Shown piece after piece: positions 14,277-51,400 of a stretch of DNA of 64,000 nucleotides (position 1 is its first letter; every line of letters begins with the position of its first letter). The position numbers and the translations under genes are program-made. The stretch spans positions 20,218,795 through 20,282,794 of the forward strand of contig NC_046296.1 of NCBI RefSeq assembly GCF_004115265.2, given 5' to 3'. This DNA is from Rhinolophus ferrumequinum (lineage: Eukaryota; Chordata; Mammalia; Chiroptera; Rhinolophidae). Below the pieces are notes generated by a model, which made no database searches, had not been told where the DNA came from, and was given only the letters and a program-made list of their open reading frames with translations.

Positions 14277-15118
14277 TCTTAATTGAAAATGGGCAAAGAA
14301 TCTGAATAGACATTTCTCCAAAGAAGATATACATATGGCCAATAAACACACGATAAGAAACTCACATTAATCATAAGGGAAAAGCAAATCAAAACCACAC
14401 ATCATTTCACACCCAGTAGGATACTCAAAAAGACAGATGAGTGTTGTCGATGATGTGGAGAAATTGGAACCCTCATATACTACAGGGGGGAATGTAAAAT
14501 GGTGTAGCCACTTTGGAAGTGGATTTGCGGTCTGGTAGTTTCTCAAAGATTACAGATAAAGCCATAATCTGATGCCCAGTCATTTTGCTCCTGGGTATAT
14601 ACCCAAGAGAAATGAAAATATATGCCCCCACAAAAATTTGTACATGAGTTTTCATAGCAGTATTATTCATAACGGCCTAGAAGTGGAAACAGCATGTCCC
14701 TAGACTGGTAAGTGGATAAACAAAAGGTATATCCATGCTATGGAATATTATTTGGCAATAAAAAGAAATGAAGTACTGATACATGCTACAATGTGGATGA
14801 ACTTTGAAAATATTATGGGAAGTGAAAGAAGCCAGACGCAAAAGACCACATATTGTATGATCCCATTTATTTATATGAAATGTTCAGAATAGGCAAAGCT
14901 ATGGAGATTGAAAGTAGATTAATGGTTGCCCAGGGCTGGGGAAAGGGCAGACAAGGGATTGGACGGGTGATGGCTAGCAGTGCAGTTTCTTTTTGAAAAT
15001 CTAAAAATTGATTGTGGTGACAGTTGCACAACTTTGAATATACAAAGTTGTTGAATTATACAATTATAAGTAGGTAAATTGTACGGTATGTGAATTACAT
15101 ATCAATAAAACTTATTAA
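14277..15118 (+). mobile_element. L1 3' fragment
   Basis: GAAAATGGGCAAAGAATCTG, CATTTCTCCAAAGAAGATAT, then ATGTGGAGAAATTGGAACCC and TGGGTATATACCCAAGAG are the ORF2 end and 3' region of an old L1. It ends TATCAATAAAACTTATTAAA. The dimeric SINE sits at its left border. Confidence 0.85.
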
Positions 15119-16055
15119 ATAAACAACTCTGTGCCTTGTGGACACCCAAAAGCTTTCCCCCAAATGGCAGTGAATTATTATGGGGATGGAACTTTATTCT
15201 TAGGGCCTCCTTTGGTGTCAGCTCTTGATCCAAGAATTCTGGCTGGTTTCACAGCACATTGACCCAGAAATGGAACTCAGCCCTTTGCTGAAGTTCCATC
15301 CTTTCAACCAGCCCTGACTCTTAGGAAGAATTCATGACCTCATAGCTGATAGGGCAGAGGAGACAGGAGGGATGACATTAAAGAAGGACAGGGAGCTTTC
15401 AAAGCAAAATCCAGATCCTGGTTTTTAGGATGCTCTTCACCCGTTTTCTTTAACCGGAAGGGTTTTCTCCTCACCATTTCACACCACCTCTACGTCCCCC
15501 AGGCTCTCTCCCCAGCAACTCTCCTCCCTCCTCTCTGGAGCTGGTCAGAGTCAGACACATCTTTTGTCATGGAGATTGTCCTTTCCATGGTCCCTGAGCA
15601 CATGTTCCACCTAAGAAATTTATCAACATATTTCTTAACAAAGACAAATAACTCCCAAAGAGGAATTCTGTTGTCAGCTGTTAAGACGCTAATGTGGCTT
15701 CTTTTCTTTTTTTAAGTGGAGAGAATAGTTTAATGAACTCATGTACCCATCACCCCCAGCTTTGCCAATCATTTTCACATAAGATGAACGTCTTCATCTC
15801 ACTTACTTCTTATTTGGGGAGCTTTTAAAATAAAAATACAAATGCTCCTATAAGAACAAGACATAGAATACAGGTTTAACAATATGTTCTTTCCCAGTGC
15901 CAGGAAGTCAGGGAGAGGGATAGAGCGGGGGCTGAGCGTGGGCGCAGAGGCGATTGGTTCAGGTGTGGGATCATGGAGGGTACGGAGGGCTGCGTGAACC
16001 GATGCCGAAGGCAGGGAACCCAGGACCCTGCTTCCGGGCCACGCTGCAGGCGGGG
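15119..16055. other. ANKRD53-ATP6V1B1 intergenic
   Basis: This contains the ATP6V1B1 3' UTR at its right end and an L1/HAL1-like relic near 15700-15880 (TTAATGAACTCATGTACCC). ATTAAA on the - strand near 15730 and AATAAA near 15190 are possible poly(A) signals for ATP6V1B1; I cannot choose between them. Confidence 0.45.
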
Positions 16056-39862
<23,807 letters not shown>

Positions 39863-40008
39863 GGTGAAGTATCAGGCGGGGAGCAGAGAGCCTGAGCCTG
39901 CTGAGGCAGGTCCAACACTCCAGGCCCAGCTGGAGCTGGAGCAAGCTCACCAGCCTGCCCCTGCGGCCACCCCTCCCCTCTTCCCTTCTCTCCTCCCCCT
40001 AGCTGAGT

Positions 40009-40015
40009 GTAAACA
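40009..40015 (-). promoter_or_regulatory. ATP6V1B1: Forkhead (FOXI1-type) site before ATP6V1B1
   Basis: TGTTTAC on the - strand lies 147 bases upstream of the ATP6V1B1 ATG. It is a perfect forkhead core. FOXI1 is the established activator of ATP6V1B1 in intercalated, endolymphatic-sac and epididymal cells, so the site is a plausible promoter element. Binding is inferred. Confidence 0.5.
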
Positions 40016-40554
40016 GGGAAACCTGGTTTCCTGGAGCTCTTCCAGACCTGAGAGGTGCCCTAGGCCATCTGGAACAGGAGGATGGGGGATGGGAGGGGCA
40101 GAAGGGTCGGCAGGCTTCCCTCTGTTCTTGGTTGTTCCTCTGCCCCCAATCTGCAGCCAGTGTGAACTCAGTTCCTCCCCCTGCAACTTCAGGTGCTCTC
40201 ACAGCCCCATGCCCCTTACCACATCTCTTCCTGGTCTCCCCCGTCCCCATTCCCTGGTTTCTGGCAGGCTGCCCTCTCCTCAGATCTTCTCTCCTCACTG
40301 TCCCCACAACCTGCTCTCACACTGCACCCCTTGCCCTGACCATACCAGGGTACTTCTTCCCCTGCATGATTCCATCATCATCTTTTTTTGAACATCTATA
40401 GAGGATCATTCCTGGGCCAGCTTCAGTGCCACCTCCTACAGGAAGTCTACCCTGGATCCTCCAGCATTCTGGATTCACCACACATCAGATCTCTTTCCTG
40501 TGTCATGCCTTTGAAGGAGACCAAAGTTTTGCCACTCTAACTCTGCCTTTTGGG

Positions 40555-41120
40555 ATATTGATTTTAAGCTGGTTATTAAGAAACAAAAGACTTAGAACCT
40601 TTTACCCTCCCCCCTTTCCTGCGTAAGAGATCAGATGGAAAAAAACTGCTTCAGGAAGGGAACCTTAGCATAATCACCTTAGCCATTAGACAGGAAAGCT
40701 CCAAGCAGGAGCCCCACCCACCCCATTGTTTTTTGAGTTGCGTAGCAAAAATTTACCTGCAAATCGCCCCTTTTTACTTTGAAAATCCAAGTCCCGCCTC
40801 TTCTCCTTTGTCCAAAATGACATACATATCAATTTTTTTCCTGTCTTTGGAATATTCATGCTTATATGAATTCCCCGTACTTACATGTCAAAATTTGATT
40901 TTCTCCTGTTAATCTGTATGTTAATTTGATTGTTAGCCCAGGTAGAAGAACTTAGAAGACGGGAGGAAAAGTGTTTTTTTCCCTTTAGCCCCCACACCCT
41001 TTTGGAGAATTCTCTTTTGTTGCCACCACAGGTCTGTGAGCCCCCAGAGCTGAGCTTGTCTCCTCCATCAGACTTGGGTTCCTTAAGCCTTTCTGTTTCA
41101 TAACGTTGAGAGCTCCCTGA
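40555..41120 (+). mobile_element. Ancient LTR-like fossil
   Basis: The order AATATTCATGCTTATATGAA, TGTCAAAATTTGATTTTCTC, CTGTTAATCTGTATGTTAAT and CAGGTAGAAGAACTTAGAAG matches a mammal-wide LTR I recall but cannot name. Limits are approximate. It lies between ATP6V1B1 and VAX2. Confidence 0.5.
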
Positions 41121-41659
41121 GTACCAGGGCAGGTCTCTCTCCATCTGATCATAGGACCCTGTCTCACCTTCTTATATTTCCCCTCCAGGGTTCCATGTAG
41201 CAGCCTCCCCTGACAATTTTAGCAGAGGGGAGAAAGTACAAATGGAGGAATGTTTTTGTGCCAAGTGGATAAAGGAGTTGTGCTTTCTAGCCCCTGGGCC
41301 AATGGAGTGTGGCACAGTTCTGCCGGGCAAGGCAGGGTGGACACTGGGTAGTGGCTGGACCAGTGCAACCCAAGGTCTGCCCTGGTTATCCACATGTCTC
41401 ATTCCAGACTCAGGATTTCCCTCCCAGCACCCCATTCTAGGTGACTCAGGAGAGCCAATTTGAAATCAAATAAATATGTTTTCCAGAGCAGACTGGAATA
41501 TGTGTTTCTCTCCACGGAGTGCAAATCTTACCCTGCATCCTCTGGCCTAAGACCCATTTCAGGTCTCTGATCCTTCTCTCACAATCCCCATTCTTTCAAA
41601 GAACTCTCTTGTGACTAGGAAGTGGTAGCACGGGGAAAACTTGGTGATGATGGACAGTT

Positions 41660-41888
41660 CTGATTCTTGATTGCAGTGGTGGTTCCATGAATCTCACATG
41701 AGTGGTGAAACGACATGGAACTACACACACACACGGTACCAGTGTCCATTTCCTGACTGTGATATTATACCACAGTTATGAAAGATTCAACCATGGTGGG
41801 AAGCTGAGTGAAGGGTACAAGGAATTTTCTGGACTGTCTTCGCAACTTGCTATAAATCTACAATTCTTACAAAATAAAAAGTTAAATA
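41660..41888 (+). mobile_element. Old L1 3' end
   Basis: GGGTACAAGGAATTTTCTGG, ACTGTCTTCGCAACTTGC and TACAATTCTTACAAAATAAA are the typical end of old L1M elements. Confidence 0.7.
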
Positions 41889-42339
41889 AACACGTCTTAC
41901 TTGAGCAAAAACAATTTTAAGTGCTTCATATTGCTGTGTCTGTGATGGGCAGGCCCTCGATAGCAGGTGAGGTCTCTCCTGGGTTTACCTTTGATGCCCT
42001 CCCTCAGACTCTCTGGATCCACCCTCTGGAAGGACTTCACGTCTGCCCCCTCAAGTAGTTTTATGTTGGAAAGAGGAGCTTGCAAAGGGCAATGCTTAAC
42101 CCAGGAAAGCACTGATGGTGCTCCTGTGGGCCTGGGAATGTCGTGGGGGGGTGGGTGGGAGTGGGAGAGGGAGTCAGGAATCCCCATCCCCCCAGAACTG
42201 TGACCATGGCCCCCGTTTCTGCCCCCTCCCATCAGAGGTCCCCCTGACCTTAGCCCATTTTCCTTCCCACTGAGGAGAGGGATACAGGGGCAGTGGTGGT
42301 GCTGTGGGACTCCGTTTCCCTTCTTGTCATCGTTTTCCT

Positions 42340-42345
42340 TTTATT
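42340..42345 (-). promoter_or_regulatory. VAX2: VAX2 poly(A) signal candidate
   Basis: AATAAA on the - strand, about 180 bases after the stop codon. It is the nearest canonical hexamer downstream. Confidence 0.6.
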
Positions 42346-42521
42346 TCAGTGAGAGGCCCACACACACACTGCACTCACACACAAGCTGCATGACCAAGGC
42401 TGTCGGGTCCTGGTCGAGTCTCTGAGCTGGGGGCGGGCAGGGGCATGAGGCTGCCCACCTCTGGGCCTGGGAGGCGGATGGTGCTGTGCTTGGGGACAAA
42501 GTGTCACATGGGGGTGGAGGC

Positions 42522-42980
42522 TTAAGTGTTAGCTTTCTTGGCGTCACCAGGGCTGCCTACTCTCCGTTCTAGCCGGCTGTAGGGCCTGCTGTAGGGCTCA
42601 AAGGCTGAGGAACCCAGTTCGCAGCTGGCAGGCAGGTCCAGGAGTGGGGCAGTGGAAAAGCAGAGCGCTGGAGCAGGGGGTGGCAGCGGAGGGGGCCCAG
42701 AGGCCGAGGTCAGGGGGTTGAGGTGCGGGGAGGAGTTCCTTGGGTCACCCAAGGAGGTGCCCCTGTGGCCGGCAGGCAGGCCTGACAGGCTCGACAGGCT
42801 GGGAGTCAGCGTCAAGAGGCTGGGGGCCCTGGGCACAGATAGCAGCCGGCCCTGCTCCAGCAGCCGCAGGATGTTGGAGGTGGCGAAGGCCTCAGACGCT
42901 GAGGAGGACACGTGCTTCTCCAGGTCTCTGCTCTGGTCTTTCTTCTGCTTGGTGCGGCGGTTCTGGAACCAGACCTTCAC
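42522..42980 (-). CDS. VAX2: VAX2 exon 3, recognition helix, tail, stop
   Basis: The acceptor is ctaccccaag|GTG, an AAG rather than CAG. 152 codons begin [20 protein letters not shown] 12-base tandem duplication (42573-42584 and 42585-42596) gives [13 protein letters not shown], where human, as recalled, has EPYSWLERK. The protein ends KKANT with the stop at 42522-42524. Confidence 0.96.
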   Translation of the reverse strand: MKVWFQNRRTKQKKDQSRDLEKHVSSSASEAFATSNILRLLEQGRLLSVPRAPSLLTLTPSLSSLSGLPAGHRGTSLGDPRNSSPHLNPLTSASGPPPLPPPAPALCFSTAPLLDLPASCELGSSAFEPYSRPYSRLERRVGSPGDAKKANT

Positions 42981-45900
42981 CTTGGGGTAGTGGGGGTCAG
43001 GGTGTCAGGAAGGGAAAGGGGACAGGCAAAGTAAAGGGGGCAGGTGGGAGGAGAAAAGGAGAGGAAGGGCGTGGGGGTGTAGTGGTGTGGGCGTGGGGGA
43101 TCAAGGGTGGAGTGAGAGGGAAAGAAGGGCATTCAGATTGTCATTAAGGTCTTCCCACAACCAGCCAGCTCTGGGTGAACTGATAAGGGACACTGCCCCC
43201 CATATTAGGGAACCCCCCCACACACATACTGCTAAAGTGACTCTGGCCTAGGATGAAGGGATGGATTAGCAAATGGAGGGTGGAGTTTGGAGGGCACAAA
43301 TGAAGTTCCCCTCTTGGCCCAACATACTTTCCACTCTTAGCCAAGTTCGTGGCTTCAGCCATCATTTATGTGCTGATAATTCCCAACTCGAGATCCAGGC
43401 CATTATCCAACTGCCTGTTAAACTCCACATATACAGACCCAGCTCAGATCCGCTCCCCCACACAGGGACCCCTCCTCACCTTCCCTCTTCCATGAAGACA
43501 TCGCCACCCAGCCACACAAAAACCTGTGTGAGCTCCCGAGGTCCCCTTCCTGTTCTGCAGTGCAGGCCCTCCTCTCTTCCTTTGCCCCTCTCGCCTGGAC
43601 TACGGCCTGGTTTCTCCATTTATGCCTCTCAACTCTGGGCACCCATGAGAGCCACCTGGGGAGCCAAACACCCTTCTTACCTCAGCTCAATCTACTCAGA
43701 ATAAGGTGTCTGGGACTCTGACACTAGTTTTTAATGGTCACCAGGTTGGAGTTTTTAATGCTCACCAGGTTGTCCCAAGGTGAGAGAAGCACTGCTTTAG
43801 GGGTCTCTGTGCTGCACATTTAAACCTTAACATTTGCAGGGCCGGGGGCAGGAGGAAACTGGGAGGCTCTGGCTCATGGCCTGCCCTGTCCTGCCTCTGT
43901 GGGTACCCCCGTCTGCTCACACTCTGCAAACAGCCCTCACTGACCACTTCTTGGGCCTAGGGTTCTGAATAAGGGCTGCATGGTCTGCCTTTGGGAGGAC
44001 TGCTGCGGGGAGAGGCTCAGGAAGGCGCCAGAAGTGGGCTCGGGCCATTTGGCAGGGAATTCCGCCACACCTGGGTATGGTCTAGAAGGTGGGCACAGGC
44101 TCCTGGTGGTGGGCACGCCCCTTGGCCTTGCAGAGTCCTCACTCCAGCGAGGGGCATGACCAGAGGAGGGCGGAAGTGTGGCCCTGTAACATGTGAGCCG
44201 AGGCCAGGGGCCACCTGCCTGGTCGGAGCCTAGTCTTACCTCTCCCACCATGGCCATGAACTCTAACCCTATCTGGCCATTCCCGTTTGAACCTGTCGCA
44301 GCCCCCGCCCACCCCATGTTGGGCTTCTCAACATGATATCAAGTGTGAGAGGACATGGCAGCATGTTGAGGGGGACTTCCAATGGCCACACACTCAAACC
44401 TGGGGACAAAGAGGTATCAAATACCTCATATCCTAAATGGTGCCACCAACAAAAGGGCAGAGAGAGACCCATTGTCAAGGCTGATGAGAGGAGGAGAACT
44501 AGTCTGTAGAAGAAAAGAAAGGCTGGGAGGGAGGCTCAACAGTCAGCCTTATGGGATCTTTGATGGTGACAGGGGACTTCTTCCACTATCTGAGGAGAGG
44601 GTGGCCCCCCCCAGAAGGGAAGTCAGGGCCCCCACACCGAAAAAAATCACTTGTAGGGACCGGAAGTGCCCGAGAGGAGAGACTGGCATTTGCCCCCTGG
44701 CTGGAAAATGTGTCAGGCCACAGCACCTGCAGGCCCATGTCACTGGTGCCACCCCTGCAGCACCCAGACTTGAGTCCCAGGGGCATAGAGACTGGGCCTG
44801 CTTCTGGCCTGGAGGTTTCAGGAGGCTGGCAGCTGGCTGGGGCAGTGCGTGCCAGCAGGATGAATAGGGACCAATGAGTGGACAGCTTGGAAAGAAAAGG
44901 ATAGGGTGGACTCAGGGGTTCCCTCCAGCTTTTGGAGGATGTCAGGGAGGCCAGCAACTCCTGTGACTCTGGGTGAAGGAGCAAAGAGGTGAGGAGGAAG
45001 AGGAGGCAGGAGCGGGAGGGTTGCCTGGGTGAGGACAGCCCGGGCCTCTGCCCGGTGAGGCTCCTCACACCACAAGGTGCCCAGTTATTTCAGAAGATCT
45101 CTGCCTACCTGCCACTACCCTCCCTGCCCTCCGACCCTAGGGAAGTTTGTTGATGGGAGAAGAGGGAGCAGGTGGCTCAGACAGGACTCTGTTCCAGAGG
45201 CTACAATGGGCAGTGTTAAAGACAGCAGGGTCCTTCCCCTGCAGGTCTCTCCAGCTCTGTTGGGGTGGGAGGGCAGGAAGCAGAGGAAATTTGAAACAGA
45301 TGTGCTTTGTTGTTTTAACCTGGACTGGATTGAATTTCAATAACCAAAAGTGAACAGAGAGTTACAGGATCCACTTGAGACTGATTGCTTTATTCATTCA
45401 CTCATTCATTCAACAGATATGTATTGAGGGCCTACTGTGTGCAGGTGCTCTTCTAGGCTGGGGGAATCGGCAGTGAAGTAGAGCAAATCTTGCTATATAG
45501 ACAGTATAGAAGGGAGATGATGAACAACAAATAAAAACAAACAGGCATGGGCGGCCGGTTGGCACTGTGGTTACAGCACAGTGCTCTTAACATCAAGGTC
45601 GCTGGTTCGATTCCCACATGGGCCAATGAGCTGCGCCCTCCACAACGAGATTGAAAACAACGACTTGACTTGGAGCTGAGCTGATCCCTCCACAATTAGA
45701 TTGAAATACAACGACTTGACATCCTGGAAAACACACCCTGTTCCCCAATATTCCCCAATAAAAAACAACAACAACAACAAAACAAACAAAAAATGACTGT
45801 CAGGTAACAATAAGCACTTTGAGCAGTATCTCTCAAATTATTTTGGGCGGGGAATCACTTTTTAAATTTTCCAATTTGTTGTAGACCAATTCTTTTGTAA

Positions 45901-48452
45901 AATACAATTATAATGAATTACTAGAAAAATTGCTGTATTTTTATCTAAACATTCTCCATTTCTGCACTTATCACGGACAGATCACACTTTTGAGGGTACC
46001 GCTTTAGAGAAAGGCAGCGGGATAAGAGGGGGAGAGACGGGGAGTTGACTATTTTATTAATGAGTGGCAGATACAGCTTATCTGAAGAGGTGACATTTGA
46101 AGGAAATATCAGTCAGGATAGGGAGATAAGGTCAAGGGAGATATGACCAGGTCTGGCTGAAGGAAGCTATTGGGAAGAAGAAAACCCTTTAGGTGTGTCA
46201 TTTCCGGAATTCAATTGCCCATGAAGCAGTCCCACCAGCTCCTTGGGGACCGTGACTAGGTTGCTGCATTCCTTTCCCCTGCTAGGAAGCCTCCTGGCTT
46301 CTCTGCTTGGCTAGCACCTCCCCTCTTAGGACTTCAGGCCAGGCACCACCCCCAAGAACCCAGAGCTTAGCTTCTCATCTCTAAAATGGGGACAAAAACA
46401 CCTGGGATATTGCAGGGACCAAATAAGGAAATCCATGCAGAAGGCCTTGCATGGTGCCTGGCCCACACTCAATGTGAGTTAATTATTGTTTATTGCTCAC
46501 TTCTCCGTTCCTAGCGCTGAACCAGGGGGAGAGGACGGACCCAGACGTCATGGTTCCTGACCTCAGGAAGCTGAGGGTCTAGTGGGAGAGTGACACTAAT
46601 CCACTCCCAGCAAAAGGAGGGCACTTAGGTACGAAGGGAGTGGCAGTAGCAAGGGGTGTGACTGATGAGGAGTGGAAAGCTTTTTCAAGGGGCTCTCCCA
46701 CAGGGGAGTGTAGCAGGGAGAGGGAGGCATGGGCTGGCACTGGGTACGGGAGTCTCCTGGGGAAAGGGGCCTGGAAGGGGAGGAGGGAAAAGGCAGAGGG
46801 GCAGGTGGGGCGGGGGCTGGGTCTCGCATGCCCATTTGTCGGGCACTTATGTGCTAGGTCAGGAATTCAAACCCTGCTGCACCTTGGATTTACCTGGGGG
46901 CTTTTTTCCCTAAGTTCTTATGTCCAGGCCCCATCCCAACCCATTAAACTAAAATCTCGAGGGGGTGGGACCTAGGCATTTGTACCCGCTCTGTGGGTGA
47001 TTCTAATTTGCAGACTGTGGAGGTGGGTGCTGGAGCTGCCAAGGTGGGAGTGAGAATACCTGCCTGTCTACTTCCCACCATCAATCCCACGGTTCCTGTC
47101 ATGCAGGGTGTCATGCGGGGTCTCTGGTTCCTCTCCCCACATAAGAACGCAGGATATGGTGAGGCCAAAAAGGAACACCCACGGAACCATAGATAGGGGA
47201 GTCATACCACTATAGTCTCACTGGTGGCTGGGTTGGAGATACAAAAGCAAACATCCACCAGTACCCCAACAAGGGGTCTTCCTGCACCCCAGTCTCTCTG
47301 GCGTCTGGGCGAGATCCACACAGGAAGTAGAATCCACAATCCGCCATCTGCTTTTCTGCCTGCCAACCAACCTCACTTGCTAACTGCAATCCGCCGAGCT
47401 AACTACAACCTGTGCTTATTAGCTTAGCCACGACAGTTATATCAGTGGCTAACGGCTAAATGGTTACAGCTGATGGCCAACCAGTCACAGCTGACAGCCA
47501 TCTACTACCCGAGCCAGCACCTTTCCACGTGAGGCCGAGAGCCTGGAAACTGCTCTCTGGGACTCTGTCCCCACAGTTCCTAAGTAGTTGATTCATAAGG
47601 TACAACAAACAAGGGACAAACTGAGTAAAAGACAGGCTCAGAGCCCCTGAACTCACCCCTCCTCCTCTAGGAAGCCTTCAATTGCCGCTCAGGGGTCACC
47701 GTCTTCCCAAGGTTAAATCCAAAGTTGCTGGTCCTTTTAAGGCTCAATTCAATTGCCTCCCAATTCTGGGGCACAGGTCCTATCCTGAAGTACAGTGCAC
47801 TTCCTGGGGTGTCACCCTCCCCTTGTCTTCTAGGTACCTGCTGTGGTCTCCCTGGGGGCTGCCATCTTGCCTCCTCCCTCTCCCGGGTCCCCTGGAACTC
47901 AGTGTGCTTGGTGGCGTCACCTCTGATCTGTTTTGGACCACACTGTGACCCATGGCTGCACACCAGGAAAGGGATATGGTTTCCACCTGACTGCCAGGAC
48001 CGGGGAGGCATTTTCTGGATGATGATCCATCACCTTCTTTAGGCTCATGCATGGTCAGTGTTAAATTCTGGGACTCATTGTTGATCCTTCATCCCTGGCC
48101 CTGAAAAAGTTCCCCCGCCCAGCTGAGTGAGGGGGATCCTGGAGCCAGCTTCTCACCTTCCTTTCTTCCACAGCCACATCTTCTGCTCTGACCCTGGTAC
48201 TCTGGTCATTCATTCAGACAACACATAAATACCAACCATGCAGTACATGCCAGCATTGCCAGGTGCTGAGAAAAGAATAAATAAAAATCCATCTCTACCC
48301 ACTTACATCTCAGACACGAGTAGTGGGGAAGATAGACAGGTCAGCAAGTCCTATGACGTGGTGAGTGTTTTGATATAATATGTATATTATATATGTATAT
48401 GGTGTATATAGATGAAGTGTGTATATACATGTATATGACGTGTATGTATAAG

Positions 48453-48489
<37 letters not shown>

Positions 48490-51400
48490 GAAGACCCTGA
48501 GGTGGGACAGCCCTGGGTTCAATTCTGGTTCTTCCCTTAATTAGTGGATGACATGGGAGAAGTTACTTAAACTTCTCTGTGACTCAGTTTCCCCATCTAT
48601 AAAATGGGGATTGTAATCATGCTTTCTTATCACTTTGTTGTGATGACTCACTGAGCTAACAATCATGGAAGTAGAAAAGTGCCTGGCAGATACTGAAGGC
48701 TTTTAAGCAGCATGGCAACAACATCAGCTGAGAAAATATATAAGGGCTGGGTCTTCCCTAGAAATTCTGACTTGGAACCTGTGGGCTGAGCATGGAATCT
48801 GAGCCAGGAATCTGTATTTTCATAAGAACCCAGGGGTTCTGCATATAGGTGGTCTACAGACCATACCTTGAGAAACACTGCTTTAGTCCAACACCAAACA
48901 TTTTCCTTGAAACAGAGCATGATAACAAAGTGTATTGGGGTGGTTTCTGAAAACAAGGGGAACTGGACTCCATGGGACCCTCCCTGTTTTCTGACAGGAG
49001 AGGAGCTTTCAGCACATGGACTCTGTGGGGATGGGTTGGGTGGAGGGTTCTTCTGATGGTTCCGAGAGAGAGATCCCTCCTACTCCCTCCTACTCTCCAG
49101 GGCCTTCCTTCACTGCACAACCTCGGGTTCTAGGCAAGGCCAAGGGAGAGATTGGCCGTGCTGTCTTGTTCACTGTTCCTACATCGGAAGGACCCTTCAT
49201 CCTGCAGAACTCTGTGGGCGGTAGGGAGGGAACAGAAAGAAGGTCTTTCCTGTTCTGTCTACCAGATCCTGTAAATGGGCTTCTCATTGAAATGTTCACA
49301 CAACTCAGCTTAATTGTGCACATAGAGGTTAAGGAAAAGACCAGGAATTTGAATGGGTGCTGAAAAAGCCTTACGCTTTCTCTGCCTGAATTAGGACCAT
49401 GCCCGGGCGTTCCTGGTATCCAGGGATGAGGGTAAAGATGCTCATCCCTGGCAGCAGGAAGAGAAGAGAAGCAGGCAGACACAGAGAGAAGCAGGTGCTT
49501 GGAGAGGAGTTGGGCCCTGTATTCAGTGGAGCACCAGAGGGGAGATCTGTGAGCACCCGGAGCTGAAGCCACGGGTCTACAACAAATTTTGGCTTCCAGT
49601 CTCCATCAGGCCTTGTTACACGATGGTCCCTGTTCTTGGATTTCCATAAGACTGTACCTCCTCTTTTGAATCGCTTAGGAGTCCATCCATTATTTTAGCA
49701 CACTTGAAGGAATCGCTTATCTTTTCTCCCAAAGAGCGCTGACCAAGATCCTCAGATAAATTAGAGAAAAACCAGCCCCCAGAGAAACAGCTGACATACC
49801 TTGCTGACATCTCCACTTGGACCTCAAACTTAACTGATCTAAAACAAAACTCTAGATTCCTCTCCCACTATCCTGTTCCCCCCCAACTTTCTTAACTCGT
49901 GAAGTAGCGTCAGTAACCATTTCTCACCATTCATCCTGTTGTTTAAGCCCAAACCACGTCCCTTTCCCTGGCCCTGTGCATGTAATCCATGAGCAAGTCC
50001 TAGCAGGTCCTATCTTCAAATGACAGTACATCTGAGATCAGTTCACTTCTCCCCTCCACCACTACTCTGTTCAAGATACCATACAGTAGCTCCTAACTGG
50101 TCCACTCTTGTCCCCATTCTCCAGATGGCAGCCAGAGTGCCCTCTGTAAAATGCCAGTCATCTCATGCCAGTCTCCCTTCAACACGCCACCACGGCCTCT
50201 AAGCACTATATGGTCTGCCCCATCTATGTATGCTTATCACCCTCCAACTCTAGCCACACTGGCTTTCTGACACTTCCAGAACATTCTATGCCAGGTCCCA
50301 CCCCCAGGTCTTCACAGTTACCCTGTGTCTTGACTTCTCTTCTGGCTCCTCATCTAGCTGTCTCTTCCGTCATTCACACCTCAGCTCAATGTCATTCCCT
50401 CAAAGAGGCTTTTCCTGAATGCCCTAATAAAAGATTTCCTTTTAGTCTCTATCATATCATGTTTTATTTCCCTCAGAGCACTGTTAAAAAAGAGACAAGC
50501 CCAAAATGGAGTCACTTGTGCTAAGCCCATGTCACCAAAATGAGACTCCATACCTTTCTTAGTTGTAGTTTTAGCCTCTCCCAGGAATGTAATCTTAACC
50601 AGTCTGGAATTTTCTGGTCTGCAGTAATAATACACCTGCCAGTCCCCTTCCATTCTCCATCGGTAGGTTACCTAAGCTTGAAAAATCCACTCGTTCCCCT
50701 TTCTGCCTGTAAAAGCCTCCCATTTTGCACAGCTCCTTGGCTCTCCTTCCTATTTGCTGGATGGAACGTTGCCCAATTCATGAATCACTCAACAAAGCCA
50801 ATACGATCTGTAAATTTACTCAGTTGAATTTCTGTTATTTAACAGCACTCATCAATTTTATTTATTATTTATTTATTTTAGTTTTTAAGCATTTTAAATT
50901 TGATTGACCTTCCAGTTTGTTTTTTAAAAAGTAAAACTTACAGCACTCATCAGTTTTAAATGGTGTTTGTCTTTCTCATGCAGAATAGAAGCCCCTTTTG
51001 AGAACACATGAGTTTATGCTAATAAGGTCACTCGGGGTGGGCCCTTAGATAGTTTCCGGATGGGGCTGGTTCCAGAAAGACCAAAGTTGTGATCAGAGGG
51101 TTGAACTTTCAGCCCCACCTCTGACCTCCAGGGAGGGGAGGAGGACAGAGACTGCGTTATAAAAACTCTTAAACAATGAGATCCAGAGAGCTTCTGGGTT
51201 GATGAACACAAAAACATGGAAACTCTGGGAGGGTGGCGCACCCAGAAAGGGTGGGGAAGCCTTTGAACCACTCCCCTCACCCTGCTCTGTGCATCTTTTC
51301 CATATGGTATTTCTGAGTTGTGTCCTTTATAATAAACCTGCAAATAAATGTAAGTAAAGCATTTTCCTGAGTTCTATGAGTCATTCTAGTGAATTATCCA

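Noticed and set aside
45597-45640. tRNA-like promoter boxes suggesting a tRNA gene
   Set aside because: The boxes belong to a tRNA-derived SINE with an A-rich tail; there is no cloverleaf with an acceptor stem.
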